A stretch of 64,000 bases of DNA, taken from Tanypteryx hageni. Lineage: Eukaryota > Arthropoda > Insecta > Odonata > Petaluridae. Positions within the stretch are counted from its first letter, which is position 1, and every line of letters begins with the position of its first letter. Made by a program: the position numbers and the translations under genes. Positions 21,387 to 34,611 of this stretch are shown in pieces. The stretch is taken from NCBI GenBank assembly GCA_028673005.1, contig CM054116.1, positions 94,818,707 to 94,882,706 of the forward strand, given 5' to 3'. The notes under the pieces were generated by a model that saw only the letters and a list, made by a program, of their open reading frames with translations, made no database searches and was not told the origin of the DNA.

Positions 21387-24195
21387 TCGAATGAAAAGGA
21401 TAACGCTAGATCCCGAAAGAAGAAGTTTATCGAGGTCAAGCTTTTAGCCATTTTTTTCTGAAAAGGACAGATAGATAAGAGAAATTTCTACAGCGCGAGG
21501 TTAGAAGGATAATAAACCCGACAAGGCGCACCTTCACTTCTCCCACAGAGAAAAAAAAAGTCGTTAGAGCGTAGACGTTATGTAGGGCATTAGTTTACGA
21601 CTTGTCTCTCCGTTGACCACGAAAGACATCGTGGGAGATTCTTTTTTTTTAGGGCAAGTCCGAGTGAAATACACGTTGCTACCTCGAGATTTCCCCGTTA
21701 AGTCTCGCGTTTCTCGCGATGATAAAGAGAACGGAGCGCGAAGTGCTCGTTGTTCGAAGTGGCTGCCGTTCTTTTTCGGTTTTCGAAGCGAATTTATATC
21801 GCTGTGTTGCGTTTGAATATACTATATATAGACTACTAATATGTGTGTCAACAACAGGAATCAGTTTTCGTTTAGTCAAAATTTCAGAGCAACTTATTAA
21901 TCGCAATATAGTCTTCATCCGGCTTTCAAAAATTGTGTACAGTTCTTATATCAAAGGTAGCACAAAATAGGTTTTTGATGAGTTAAGGAAACATCGCCAA
22001 AGGCTTTTCATTATAGTGGGCAAACACGAAACGCGCCAGGTTAACTTAAAAGGAAATTCAGTTCCGTTTGCATTTAATGAGTTTAATTTATTTAAATTGA
22101 ATTCTCGCCGGTAGCAGCTCCCATCATGGGAGAGGTTTAACGAAAGTTGACAAATGAGTAATTATTTTTTCTCAGATTGCGACTCCATTTTTTTTACTTT
22201 GAAAACTGGTTCAGGGAGTGCAATTGACCTACTAAAAGAATGAAACATGAGGCTTTGCTAATATTCTGGAAATTAATTTTAAATTAGTTTCTATACGAGC
22301 TCTCCATCGCATTGTTTTTTTTCTCAGTAGGTCTTAAAAATTCGTACCAAAAGTACAGTTTAAACGAATACAAAATTGAATTTTCTCTCACTTTCAAAAC
22401 ACAAAAATCGTTAAAATAGCAAAATGTTGCTGGCGAATAGACTACCCAGCAGGACCTTCTGTAACTCATTTATAAGGTCACAGTTGACTACGATTTCTCC
22501 GCAAAAGTTAAGTTTAAAAGCAATTTATTTCATCGTGCAAACACAAATATACCAAAGACCATTCGCATTGACAAAAACAATAGGAACGGCGTTTGCTATG
22601 CCGATGAAAGAAGCAACATTATAATAAAGCTGATACATTGACTTAAAAATTCGCTTCAAACTGCAAAAATGTATGAATTCGCTTATAAACGACGCTTGGC
22701 AAGGGGGAAAATATTAATTATATATTTTTAAAAATCCGTTTTGGATTGGACTTATGATAAAAAAAACTTGCAAAAAATATTTTTTCTTATATGGCCTGCC
22801 ACGTTTTACTATCGGGTATCATTTATACGCAAAAACCTTTTTCGATCGATGCATTTTATTACTTAGGAAACCATGAAAGAATAAGTCAAATTGTAAAAAA
22901 ATGCATTACAATCAAATAAGCCGCAACTGGATGTATGTATATGAAAGATAATTTTTTAATGTTAGTACGGTTGATATTCTAAGAGAGACCGGAGGGAATA
23001 TTGGCACGAACTGTGGAATCCATTCTCAGTCATTAGCGCGACTTAACGACTGGCCTCTCTGAAAAACGAGAAAATATATTTCCCTCGAATGTAAAAGTCC
23101 GCTGCTAGAGGAGAGAGAGAGAGAGCGTGCTCACGAAAGAAATTCCCTTTTCGAAATGTTCCTCGGCGGGTTTTTTTCCCACCCACAATCGAGCGAGAAA
23201 GTTGCTCCGCGAGGAATTCGCAGTCGACGAGCAAAACCGCCGAGAGACAAAAGAAGAAGAGATTACGAATCGGTTGGCCAATCATGGGACAGGTCAACGG
23301 ATCGCGTAGCAACGAGTTCCATTCTCCTGTCCTTCCTCTCCCTCTCCTTCAATCCCTTTTGCAGCGATCAAAAAAATGACGCACGACGAGATACTGGAAG
23401 CGACAACTCCGATTTGCGCATTACCGTGGAGCAGGCCTTAAGATATCTAGCAGGATAATAAGGTATGTGTTTCAAAAAAGGAAGTTTCGCGCCACGTGAT
23501 TGAACCCGTTATGTTGTAGTGTATGGGTGGTTAATGCGACTCACCGACTTTGTTTCCTATAAAAACAAAGATACCAAAACATCGTGTACAAAGAATCAGT
23601 TGACACAAAATGCTCGTTTATAAAAAGGCGTACTTTAGTCTCCCGCGAAAACCGATATATGTTGCTTATTAATCACGAACTCTTTATTAAAATGCATTAA
23701 AAATTGAAACATTTTGAATTTTTAGTAACGACCTTATATAGTATTTAATGTAGAAATAAATCTTTTCATGATCATTTGAGATAAATTCCTAGCTCGTAGG
23801 AACGACAAGTCTCATTAGCCCAGTCTTCTCCATACTGCTCACGAGGTCTGTCAAAATCTCCGTCAACGCATTTTATTGTCCATCCTGATAAAATTCTAAA
23901 GCATTTCTGAAACATTTTCACTAGCATCAGCAAAAGATTTGGGAAATAAAGAGAATAAGCGAGAGAAATTCGACTAAGTAATACTAATAATGATAACGCG
24001 ATCCAAATATATGAGATAAAATCGCATATTAAGAGGTCAAATTATGGGTAGAATGAAATGCGAATTAACAATACATATTCTAACAGAAAAATGATCGATT
24101 TTGCGCCTACTTACTACCTACCTCTTATACAAAATCTTCCCTATGAGGAGACTGCGATAAGTAATTAAGTGAAAGAGCCCAAGTGACAGTGCAAG
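21387..24195. other. No gene recognised
   Basis: AT-rich to mixed sequence with normal CpG content. A short (GA)n run lies at about 23110-23126. ORFs are short and without family motifs. Confidence 0.5.
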
Positions 24196-24425
24196 AAGGC
24201 GTCATCAGCGCTGTACACCTAGCATCATCGAATGGATCCCAAGGCAGGAAGAACGAAAGGAAAGTGTGATTTAGAGATTGTGCAGTTCTTAGGGCCAACT
24301 TGGAGGAGGGCAGCAGGTAAATGGGAAAACTGGAAGGATCTGGAGGAGGCTCTCACCAATCAAAGGATGGAAAAGATGAAGAAGGTTAACATTCCACAGA
24401 GCTCCAAAAGTTGGACCAGATGACA
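24196..24425 (+). mobile_element. LINE ORF C-terminal fragment
   Basis: Translation gives EWIPRQE in one frame, then KCDLEIVQFLGPTWRRAAGK and WENWKDLEEALT after a frame change. This resembles the tail of APE-type LINE ORF2 proteins (D-I-x-x-x-AG-x-W-x-x-x-A-x-x-R-x-x-W-x-x-LEEA). It ends in TGA at 24421. Confidence 0.55.
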
Positions 24426-26758
24426 GGATCTCACTCACCACACGTACGTTTTATTAACCAAACGCCCTTTAAAATGACTTTATACGTGGCACTAAATAGT
24501 GTATTGCTTCATCTCGATGAAGGTATGGGATCATTCAATTTCTCGCATGCAAATTTATTCTGTATTTACAGCACGCGAAGGATAAAGAAGACACTACCAA
24601 AGCGCATTTTACTTTCATAGGCCGAGACTATCATCACCGGTGATCTTGTTTTGTTTAGATCACTTCTATGCTAGACGAGAAGACCGGTAAGTTTTTCACG
24701 TAGCCCGAAACAGGATTGAGAAAAAAATGACGAAATTCCTCGAGTCTTACGAGGCCATAAAAAAGTACCAGCGCTTTTAAACTAAAACCGCTTTTGAACG
24801 TTGAACCCAAATGAAAATTCGAGGCGTTAAGAAAATCGAGGAACGAAAAGTATCGGAAATGCGCCGCATCATGCGAAAGCCTGCGTCACATCGGTCAATA
24901 GCCCTAGGTAAAGATCGTTTGCGAGAAGAGAAGGGGAAAGAAGTCCTTCGAGGGACTTCCGGTAATCAATATCGTAGACGAAACGGTAGTAGCCCCTTTC
25001 CACGGCACACTTAAAGCCTGCAACGAGCCATCTGCATGCAGCGCTGGCGAATCGAAGACGATAACTGGCGACCTCCGCGTTTACCAGCAAATGTTTCTGC
25101 GTCCGTAAACGAAGCAAAATGTATGAAAATGGTGCGTCGCAAATCCGCGTTCTCTGGCTAATTTAATCTCATTTTATCGACGAATTAAAAGACAAATTCT
25201 ATCGTAAGACAAAAACACCGCTCGAGGAATTCCTACGGGGAAATAAAAATCATGTTAAGATTCTCGTCTTCCAAATCGATAACTCGCTTTCGACACACCG
25301 TGTTTCTCCGTCGCGAAAAAGAAACAATATTTTTCTTGCTAAGGAAGGCGTGCTAACAGTATTTATCAAATAAAACGTCAAATCTCACCTGATGAAACCG
25401 GCCGTGTTCAATAAACTGTGGAAGTGACCAAGTTTTTTCTTTTCATTTCATTTCGAGTGTTCTCAACTCTATCTTTACGGTGCTAAACTCTCGATGGCAC
25501 TTTCATAAGTTCCAAATTACGACAGAAAGTTTCGACTTTCTCACATTCGATTTTGAGTTTATATTTGCTGTGGAGACCAAGTAGTATCTATATTCGGCCT
25601 ATAATGCGCCCGAACCAAAAGGTCCGGAAACTTGCGAGCCTCAAAAATGGCAAATCGCTTCGAGGAGAAATTCAGGGAAGATTTCTCCGAGTTGCCACAC
25701 ACCTGGTCTTTTCCAAGTTTCTTTAACACTTGAATCTTGGAAAGTAGCTGAGAAACAGCCGATATTCTGCCGATGTTCCGCTTGTAATTTCAGAGCGCAA
25801 AGAAATAATTAACCAGCGCCATTCTAAGTATTCTGCGGGTGAGGCGTCAGAAAGTTCAATGTCTCCCAGGAGCATTAAATTATTACTAAACACAATGATT
25901 ACGCTATCGTCGCCAGCGAATTGAATCGCCAAGCTATTTAACACGCGTTAGGTTTTATAAGTAAAATTTAAACAGTTCGAGAGAAGTTCACCATCCTAAT
26001 ACTCGGCTACTAGAGTTATCCTCGACGAAATTTAAGTTGGTATCAGGTTTTAAATAAAATTTTAAGATTCGTAAAAAAATATTCGCGGCTTAATGATTAC
26101 CAAAATGACTTCCGGGAAATGAATAACAAAACGTTTGATGAACATTTACAGGCGAGTAACAAGATGAGAGAGCCCTACAGATGGATAAAAAGGTGACAAT
26201 CACGTTTTCATTTCTAATGAACCTCAATGCTATAAATCATACGAAGCTGTTTTCATCGGCAGTTTTGGGCGATGTGTCCTTGGATATTTTGTCCTTGAAA
26301 ATATAATTTCGATGCATCCTCTTGTAGCCATCGATTACAGTCTACTTCACACGTTCCGATCTACACTGACGCAATTAATCTTGAGGTTATCCCCAGGGAT
26401 GGAAAATTTCTCAAAGGCCCGTGATATTAATGCTCCAGCGGCTACATCTCTGCATTTTAACACTTTTTTCTGCCACTTCTGTAGATGATGTTCAGCGGGA
26501 AGGGTCGATCAAGATGCCGCGCTAATTAAATCGTCAAGATGTCAGAAAACGGTCGCGGTATTTCTGAATTGGGCGCGTTTTCGAGAGTTCCTTCGAGAAA
26601 CTGCGTGTTATGCCCCCAAATGCATTAGCATTGCCTCTGCGCTGCTTACGGAGGTCACTAAAATAGATTCACAGAATTCACACATGGCCTATCAAAGATG
26701 TGATCATTTTTTTCTTTACCGATATTATATACAGGTTGGGTTGTGTATATACAGATTG
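24426..26758. other. No gene recognised
   Basis: Mixed-composition DNA without coding signatures. Nothing repeated elsewhere in the window was noticed here. Confidence 0.45.
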
Positions 26759-26995
26759 TAAAAAAAGTCCATTCTCACAGGGGAATAAGATATAAAATAA
26801 TTAAAGGAGAAAAGTTTTAATCATACTGACTGTTGTTGTGAACTGGCAGTAAGTACTGCTGCATCGCAAATACCCTAAAAGCGTTGCCACGCAATACACA
26901 AAAATATTTTACGATCAGAAAATAGAAAAAATAAAGAATTTTCCCAGGCTTAATTCTGTTATATCTTATTTCCATGCGAGAACGGACTTTTGTTA
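26759..26995. mobile_element. MITE of about 237 bp with TA ends
   Basis: Inverted termini TAAAAAAAGTCCATTCTCAC and, reversed at the right, TAACAAAAGTCCGTTCTCGC, both continuing into AATAAGATATAA. TA sits at each border. It fits a Tc1/mariner-type MITE. Confidence 0.65.
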
Positions 26996-28495
26996 CACCA
27001 TGCGTGTATACATATAATTTTTATCACAAATCCATTTTTATGCATTCATTGCCAAATATGCGCGAGTTGGAACCCTTTGTATTCCGACATGGAGTACACC
27101 TTCCCTCTTTCGTTTTAACCCATACTGCATGTATTCGTGGTTAGCATTGCCGGATGGTGGTCAGAAGTTTATCCTACCGGACACACAGGATATAAAGTAA
27201 ACCTCTGAAAGAAAAGAAACTCGCAAACCGCCAATTTTTCAAACAAGGCGTAGCCAAAGATCCTCGGAGTCTCCCATTTCAGGGTGAAGAGTCCCCGGTT
27301 TGAATTCTGAAAAGAGGTCGGAGTCCTTGGTCCTCAAACCAGAAGTTACTCATAGAAGATTGCAGCGTTCCGAAAAATGAACCGCGTAAGAAAGCCAAGG
27401 CAGTAACCCGTCCGATATTCACAGATTTTCAAAAAGTATTCGCTCGCACAATGTATTGCCAAAAGAGCGCACTACGGTTGCACAATTCTAAAGCTCTCTT
27501 TTTCTTTTTAAATCATTTATTTCGCCGGGCCAACGTAATCGTGTCAATGCCGCTTGGGGTGCGCTGCCCTTCTTGTCTACGAAGGCGTGGCGGAATCACA
27601 ACCTTCGCGTGATATTCAAAAACTTCGTCAAACGGAGAGTACCGAATATGTACTGCATGAAACGACCCAAAGATGCCTTCGCTCCTTTCCTTCGCGAACT
27701 CCACGAAACCAACGAGTAAGCACCCTGTAATCTGTCGAGATGGAACGTTTTCGAGAGGGCGCTAGAGTCGTGGTGCATTTTTTCCCTCGCGATATTTTCG
27801 AAGAGCGCATTGAGCAATTCTCACGCATTCCGGGGTCTTCTTTTTTCCGCGGAATCAGGTGAAAGCGTTGCTCCGACGCTGACTAATTTCGCCGATAACG
27901 TTTCCACAGAGATAAGCGTCGACGGCACGGCGAGATACACTCGTGGCACGGGTCGCCAAAGACGCCCTCGAGTGGGGAAAAGCGCACATTTCTGGGGAAA
28001 GCGGAGGGGGAGAAAAAACAAAAGAAGCGCTCGATTTCGGAATACTCTCGCCGTGCGGTAGATAAAAAATATTCAGCTGTTATGGGGAAATCGGATAACG
28101 GTAAACGACGGTCTAGCGGATCCATTACAGAATAACCATTTGTATCATCAGTTTTCGAAGGCGAGGGATGCATGTTATTATCAAACGAATAAAACATACC
28201 GCATTAACTTTTTCACGCAGTCACTGGTTACACTGCTGTGTGGACAGCTTGGGGATAGCGGGGTGAAAAATTCGATACATTATTAGACGCCATATCATTA
28301 TTTTTGAGACGCGTGGCTCATGTGGTATTGTTTATGACAAAAAGTTCTGTCGCTGGATGAATTTTAATCAACGTTCTTCCGGTCATTTTAGAGTAAATCG
28401 GCATTTTATAAAAATTCGTGAAGGGTAAACTATCCTCCGTCGTCGCGCGATGTGGTTCATTTAACAAGATTTCTATTTCAGGTGATACCTCACAT
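26996..28495. other. No gene recognised
   Basis: CpG-rich, with short ORFs on both strands that overlap one another and match no family I know. Confidence 0.45.
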
Positions 28496-28792
28496 CAGTG
28501 CTTTTCAACCGTTTTGCTTTGGCGACACACTTTTTAAATGATCCAGCTCCCGCGACACACACACACCATGAAATAAAAGGTCAATTTTCTTCGTTAAAAC
28601 ATAACAAAAATATATGCTTAAAATTCCTTATTTAACAATAATACGTCATAAATATAGCAAAAAATATATGTGGCAAAATGTTTATGTTAGCCAAAAAAAC
28701 TTTTTCGTATCTACTGTATTTTAATTTTTTCTAATTTTTGCGACACATCTGGACCTCATCCACGACACACGCTAATTAAAAACCTTTTTGCA
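28496..28792. mobile_element. hAT-like MITE
   Basis: The left end CAGTGCTTTTCAACCGTTTT leads into GGCGACACAC. The inverted counterpart near the right end reads CGACACACGCTAATTAAAAA and is eroded. The GCGACACAC-plus-CAACC signature is common in hAT MITEs. Confidence 0.5.
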
Positions 28793-30696
28793 ATCGATTT
28801 TTTATTGTCCTGCGTAAAATAATGATCAAATCCGCCCAATATTTAGCGCAATTTGTACTTAAACCGAACAGGAAGTTTGTTGTGTGGAAGGAACTTTATA
28901 CTGAAAACACGTAACAGAGAGAACGCGTTGTTTTTGTTTTATTTTTGTGTGTCAAACCTAAAAATATATCGGATTATTTAATTCTCCCACTTATTACATA
29001 AATATCAAATTTCATCAAATTATTTTAAACCGTTTACCCTCAAGAGCCGCGTATGACGAGATACTACAGACAAAAGGAAATGTAAAACCCACTTTTTCGA
29101 ACTCAGGGCCACTTAAAACGAGTATACATTTATATAAATGTACAAGTCGAATTTTTCACAATGATACTTTCGTTATATACGTACATACTTCGCACGCAAG
29201 AAAAAAAAAACATTGGGGTAAGTATTGATGCTAGAAACATGCGCGGCATTGCAATAGAGAGATAAAGACTTGGATGAATTGTTTATCATGAAAGAAACCG
29301 TCTGTTTTTTTTTAGACTTTCACTCGTTTAAAGCCGAACAAACGAAGAACAATTTGGTTGGCAGTAAAACTTCGTAGTCAATTACATCCGACCGATTTTA
29401 GGACAAGAAAGCGAAACGATCCTAACTGAGAGACTAATAAAAGCTCTAAAAGCCGTGTTTTGTGGTTTACGCGAGTAGTTTTTGTTCGAGTCGAGGCAGC
29501 AATACCTGACTCTCTCGCCCCCTATTTCTCGGCTTTTCGTTTTTTTGACCTTGGCGCGAAAAAAAAGAAAACTTCGCAAAGAAAACCGCCGAAGTAATAG
29601 AAATATTCTCGAAACGGTAAAAAAATAACGAGCGGTTCTTACAACTGTACAAGCATCGAGGCTCGTTACTGATCATAAATCGAGATTTTCTTTTTGTGAT
29701 CAATTGTTCGTGCGAACAAAATTTTTTGCGGCGTTCATGACACGGGTGTCTAATTAAACCCCTTTCCGTTATTTCCGTTCGAAAAGGCTTAATTTCGACG
29801 GCGAGCGAATCAATAACAATAGCCAGATCGCCTTGAGTCGTGGCGATTAATGTTAGACGAGGCGGAAGGCGATAGCGCGGAAAATTCGCGGAATGCGGCG
29901 CTTTCGAGAGACAGTCGAAAGGAGAGAGGCGGTATCGTGGGATTCGCAATTTAAGGAAGTCACGCGGATACGAAGGTACAAGATCGGAGCGATTTTAAGT
30001 TTCGTTTGTAAAAACAGCACGCGATAAAATAATTCATCCGATTGACAGAGCCGCTGTGAATTGGAACTGAACAACTCGCTCCTTAAAATTATTAAAAATA
30101 CCTAGTTGATGTCCACGGACGAAATGAAAGTAAAATTTTGGACCTGGCATTTAAAGTGTACGACGTGAAAATAAATGTAGTTAGATACACCCCGAAAACT
30201 GTTATGCTGACAGTAAATATTAATAGAAACAACTATAGCATTAACCAACTCCTAATAAATTCGATGATATTTTAATTGTCTCTCCTGTTATTTTAATTCG
30301 TTAACAATGAGATCATAAACAGCACCTTACAACCTTTTACAATGTTATTAAAGAAAAATGTGATAAATGCAATAAAACAAGGCCAGAAACAATACAATCC
30401 AATGCCGATGTTTCCGGGGAAAACTTTAAACTCCGTATTTATGCAAAACCATCTGAAAATATAAGGCTTCCGGAAAAATGTAATTATTATTTTATGGCCA
30501 TGAATCGCCGCTCAGTGAACCTCAACAAGCATTTTCGACGACGAGGCAGACAACTCCGAAAGTAGTAAAACCAAACAAGTACAGATTAAAGTGAAACAGC
30601 ATTTGCTTCGAGAACTTACGAGGTCGCCGTCCTCGGTCACTTCCGCCTTTTTAACGATCCTTCCATGGGATTCGAAGCGATTACCTTCAAAGCTTC
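28793..30696. other. No gene recognised
   Basis: Mixed sequence, no coding motif found. The 160-aa minus-strand ORF at 29467-29949 has no domain I recognise. Confidence 0.45.
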
Positions 30697-30822
30697 GATG
30701 CAGACGCCGCTACAAACTTGCCCCGGGTAATCCCATTTGTGCTGAGCTTTTTCCTTGAATTTTGCATTTTACATGTTAACGCGATTAAAAGCCTCAATGG
30801 TGTTGTTTACATGAAGGGAAAA
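30697..30822 (+). repeat. Dispersed repeat Y, copy 1
   Basis: About 125 bp aligning well by eye (roughly three quarters identical) with 33137-33259, sharing TTGAATTT, CATTTTACATGT and GGGAAAA near its end. Nature unknown. Confidence 0.6.
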
Positions 30823-31726
30823 CTAGTTAGGACAAGGTACAGTGTATCACAGATAGGCGAATGTATACTGGTGTTGCCTAGCTACTGGGATCTTTTCCTG
30901 ACATAAATGTATCGCTCTCGAGCAGCTAAAAGATAGATGTACTATATTACCTGCACTAAAGTAGTGCAGCCAGGGGGATGGCAACCGAGTATTCCCCACC
31001 CCTCCACCAAGATCACAGATAATATTAACAAAAACATAGAATATGCGAGCGTCAGATGGAAATAAGGTGAATAGAAGGCGTCCAAATTAGAACCACTACC
31101 TTTATTCATTAACTTTTATCATTACACGAAGGTTCTTGCAGATTGATCAATAAACCAGTTCTCATATAATAATGTGTTGAAGTATTTGCCCCCAAAAACT
31201 AAATTTCTGGCCGCACCACATATTTTATGAAATGTGCTAAGTTGGTGGATCATTTGAATGCATCAGTACAAGGCATACGTCATCTCAGTAGTTATAAAAG
31301 AAATATAAAACTTTTAATGCATGTAAAATGGACAACATTATAAACATACGAAAGTCGGAAATTTGAGGCAAAACTATTTTTAGTTCATAATGCTTCGCCC
31401 CCCCACCCTCCTTCTGGAATCCCCATACGTCCCCTAAGCGAGGCACGCCAAACTCGAAGAGGCATCTGGGCCGCATCGAGCTTACAGTTGTTGAATGAGG
31501 GCCACGATTGGAAAAACAGACTATCTAGAAGACTGGACGTCTTTTTTGCCATAAAAAGATAATTTAGAAAGCGCGTTATGTTGTACCACAATAATTACGA
31601 AAAAACGTCCCCTTTTCACAAAAACGAAGTGTTTAAATAAAACGATTTAGTTAAGACAAAAATTAGCATCCGGGCCGCGGTTAGGCGCGACTTTTCGCCG
31701 CCAGTTTGGCATGCCTGCCCCTAGGG

Positions 31727-31810
31727 CAGTGTTCCCCGACATACGGTCCGCGGGCCACTGGTAGTCCGTGAACTTTCTCTGGGTGGTCCGCGGAGGTTTC
31801 CTCTAAAAAA
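31727..31810 (+). mobile_element. Possible hAT element end
   Basis: CAGTGTTCCCCGACATACGG followed by TCCGCGGGCCAC resembles a common hAT terminus. A matching opposite end was not identified. Confidence 0.35.
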
Positions 31811-31949
31811 AAAGCGTTTCATTTGGACGATAAAAATGTAATGAGCGGGAAATATTCAATTTGAGAAGTTATGACGGAAAGTTCATTTTTTTGTCTCCCG
31901 TAAAATGACTCGGTTATGTAAACAATTTACATCGTTTTCTCATCGCCTT

Positions 31950-32965
31950 TGCCTACAAATCCTCAATACCAAATTTCATGAAAATCCTTTCGGTAGAAGC
32001 CGAGAACGAACACGCGTACGGACGGACGGAGAGCCGAAGCTAAATAGGCCAGGGGCGGCTAAAGCGCGGCTCTTTTAATTGAACGTGCGGCTCTTATTCA
32101 TGTACGTCTACTATCTATTTACCGCTCAGCCATCCAGCACGCCAGATTGGTGTGGCAACGTCGCTACTACCTACATCAGAATAGGAAATGAAGCGCCTTA
32201 TGGCTACAAAGAAAAATATCTATATAAATTCATTAAAAGTCTTTATTAAAAATTTGGTCCCTACAAAATATTTTCTTTATGTCTCTCTTTACGACGGTGT
32301 TTTCAGAATTCATCTATCATTTTTACCCACTGACGAGTTTATTTTTAAAGTTGTAACCCAATTAAAACCATTGTAATTAACATAGAGCTTAGAAAATTAT
32401 TGCGTCGCCTCTATTATATCTTAGTTCATCACTGTTTTAAATTTCAAAAGATTTTGTTCAGTAGTTATTCGTTTATGAATTATTATATATGACTACGTTC
32501 GCGAAAGTTGGCTGCGTAGCGTAGTTTGTGTGTTTAACTCGCCGTAAAATTTTACATTTTCTTTCTAACAATATTAAAAAATCAAACCGTATTAAGCATA
32601 AAATAAGATTTCCTATGATATTTTTGTATATTCTTTCCAATAAACGTAGCGCAAATGATCGCGCGTCAAATTTGAGATGCACGTCTTTTTGACGCGGACA
32701 GTAAGGGCGTGCCAAGGCTTATCACGTCAGAATGCAATAACGCGATGCGACTAAGAGGTTTTTGGGGATGCTTAAAGGACATCCATTCTCTCTGCATTGC
32801 TTCGAATCCAAGTTATGTCTACTGTTCATACATATATGCGTGCAGAAGGTGTCTTGCGGCTCTCGAACTTAGGACGATTATCATAGGCGGCTCTGAGAGT
32901 AAGAGGGTCTGGCCACCCCTGTAATAGGTGCTAACGCTGGAAGCGAAACGCGCCTAAAAATAAAT
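31950..32965 (+). repeat. Dispersed repeat R copy 1, split by a hAT element
   Basis: The left part (31950-32049) has CATGAAAATC, GTAGAAGCCGAGAACGAAC and GCGTACGGACGGACGG. The right part (32922-32965) has GAAACGCGCCTAAAAATAAA. The uninterrupted copy at 39300-39420 has both parts joined, so the sequence between is an insertion. Such CGGACGGACGG tails recur at 36115. Confidence 0.7.
32050..32921. mobile_element. hAT-type element, 872 bp, nested in repeat R
   Basis: Left end CAGGGGCGGCTAAAG; right end, reversed, CAGGGGTGGCCAGACC. Flanking 8-mers AAATAGGC and TAATAGGT match at six of eight positions. The related empty site is at about 39376-39390. No transposase ORF survives. Confidence 0.7.
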
Positions 32966-32988
32966 GAGCAGTGGAAATTAAAAAAAAA

Positions 32989-33400
32989 ACGCTCTCAGAA
33001 TATAATCACACATCGTGACCTGCATATCATGGCCACGGACTTCTCTTGCATTCTCGATAAGAAAAAATGTATAAATTTGTACGATCGTTTATTCTTCCTC
33101 GTTTGCCCCTTTCTGCCGGTTTACTTTCCTAACTTTGATGTAGAAGCCGTTATAACTTGCGCCAGATAATGCGATTTTCAACGGGGCCTTCCCTCGAATT
33201 TCACATTTTACATGTCAACACGAGTCAAAGCCTTAATCCTGTTTTACATCAGGGAAAAGCATCGTTATTTACAAAAATGGGTAAAGAAAAAAAGAAACGT
33301 TCTTAGCATATAATCGCACACCGTGACCTAGATATCGTGGTTATGGTCCATCCCCGTTTATACTTCGCAGGAAAAATATCGAAGAATTTGCACGCAGCAA
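32989..33400 (+). repeat. Partial tandem duplication (X-Y-X), period about 309 bp
   Basis: About 90 bp from 32989 (ATATAATCACACATCGTGAC) recurs from 33298 (ATATAATCGCACACCGTGAC). Between them at 33137-33259 is a second copy of repeat Y (see 30697). Confidence 0.6.
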
Positions 33401-34200
33401 TTAATCTTCCCCGATTACTCCTACCTATGAAACGCAGTCTATGAATTCTTAGCGCACACGTATGATTTCAAAATGAATCAATGCACTTTTGATAATTATC
33501 GACGTCGCGAAATCCAATCGTGCGATTTCGAGGACCGGTTTTTTTTTATTTCATTGAAATGATGCAGCTTTAATGATTTTTTTTTTAAATATTCAACCAA
33601 ATGAATATCACCATGGAATAAGAGACACGTCACTCGCAATCTATTTGAAAGGAAGGCGTTTTTCAATCAATTGGAGAACAGCATGCCAAACTTTTCCAAT
33701 TTCACTACAAAGAAGAATATTTTCGTACGACGCAGATGCGGGAAAAAACCTTGATTTCCCAAAAATGCTGTCGAAAATCTATCAGAACATTTTCTTACAG
33801 CCAAACCCCAAAATCCTCAATTAAAGAAATGCGCAAAAACCCGAGAAAAGCTAAATAAAATGCGTCGCTTATTATAGCTTTTATCTATAAAATCGCCTAT
33901 GTATTCGGGTTTTCTGGCTGTTCGTACGTCTACACGGACAATATCTCTGGATTCCTGCACTCTAGATAAGCCAAAATTTCAGGATAAGGCGGTCACAACG
34001 GGGGCTAAAAGTGACAAAAATTGATCTAGGATCAGCTGCTGGGGAGTAATTGGTGTCTTTTCCCGACCATTTTTTTTTTCATTTCTACCCTCCGTAAAAA
34101 AAAGCGTGAAAGCGTTGCGGGGCATTATAAATTTGCATTTTTAAATTAGTTAAATTTAAAATAGAATCTCGGAACATAAACAGTTATACAGCTGAAAGAT
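33401..34200. other. No gene recognised
   Basis: AT-rich sequence with poly-T runs; no coding signature. Confidence 0.45.
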
Positions 34201-34230
34201 TGTTTATATTTTTAAACAGAATCCAAAGCC

Positions 34231-34611
34231 GTGTCGAATAAGAGTGAAGAATCATTTTTAATCAAACAAGAAGTCCAAATCAGGACTAATGCAGGCTGGT
34301 TTCCCAAAGTTAACGTCCCGAATTCATTACTTATGTTGACAGGTAATGTTTCAGTGTGTGTCAGTCATAAAATATTAAACAATAAGGCAGCATGGGCGGA
34401 TCTACGACAGGGCATAAATGAACCTATTTTTATGGGCAAAAATGACCACAACTACAAATTAAGACATAGATCGCAAAGAATGAATACTAAAACAATTTCT
34501 TTTTTAAATAAAACAATTGTTGATTGGAACGAGTTGCCTGCAGAAAATTTTAAGCCCTTCCCTAGAAATGTAGATACATTTAGAAAGAAATACAAAAAAT
34601 TACTGAGATGA
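34231..34611 (+). mobile_element. LINE ORF2 C-terminal fragment, 126 codons
   Basis: The open stretch ends with HNYKLRHRSQRMNTKTISFL, NKTIVDWNELPAENFKPFP and a basic TFRKKYKKLLR. The pattern F-x-N-R/K-T-I-x-D-W-N-x-L-P with a basic end is the C-terminus of a common arthropod non-LTR family. An AT-rich 3' flank follows TGA. The first 80 residues are unrecognised. No RT domain is left upstream. Confidence 0.55.

Noticed and set aside
20288..21451. 387-codon Pro/Ser/Leu-rich ORF (minus) and several Gly/Glu-rich ORFs (plus)
   Set aside because: They are translations of the G-rich minisatellite; stop codons are absent only because of the repeat composition.
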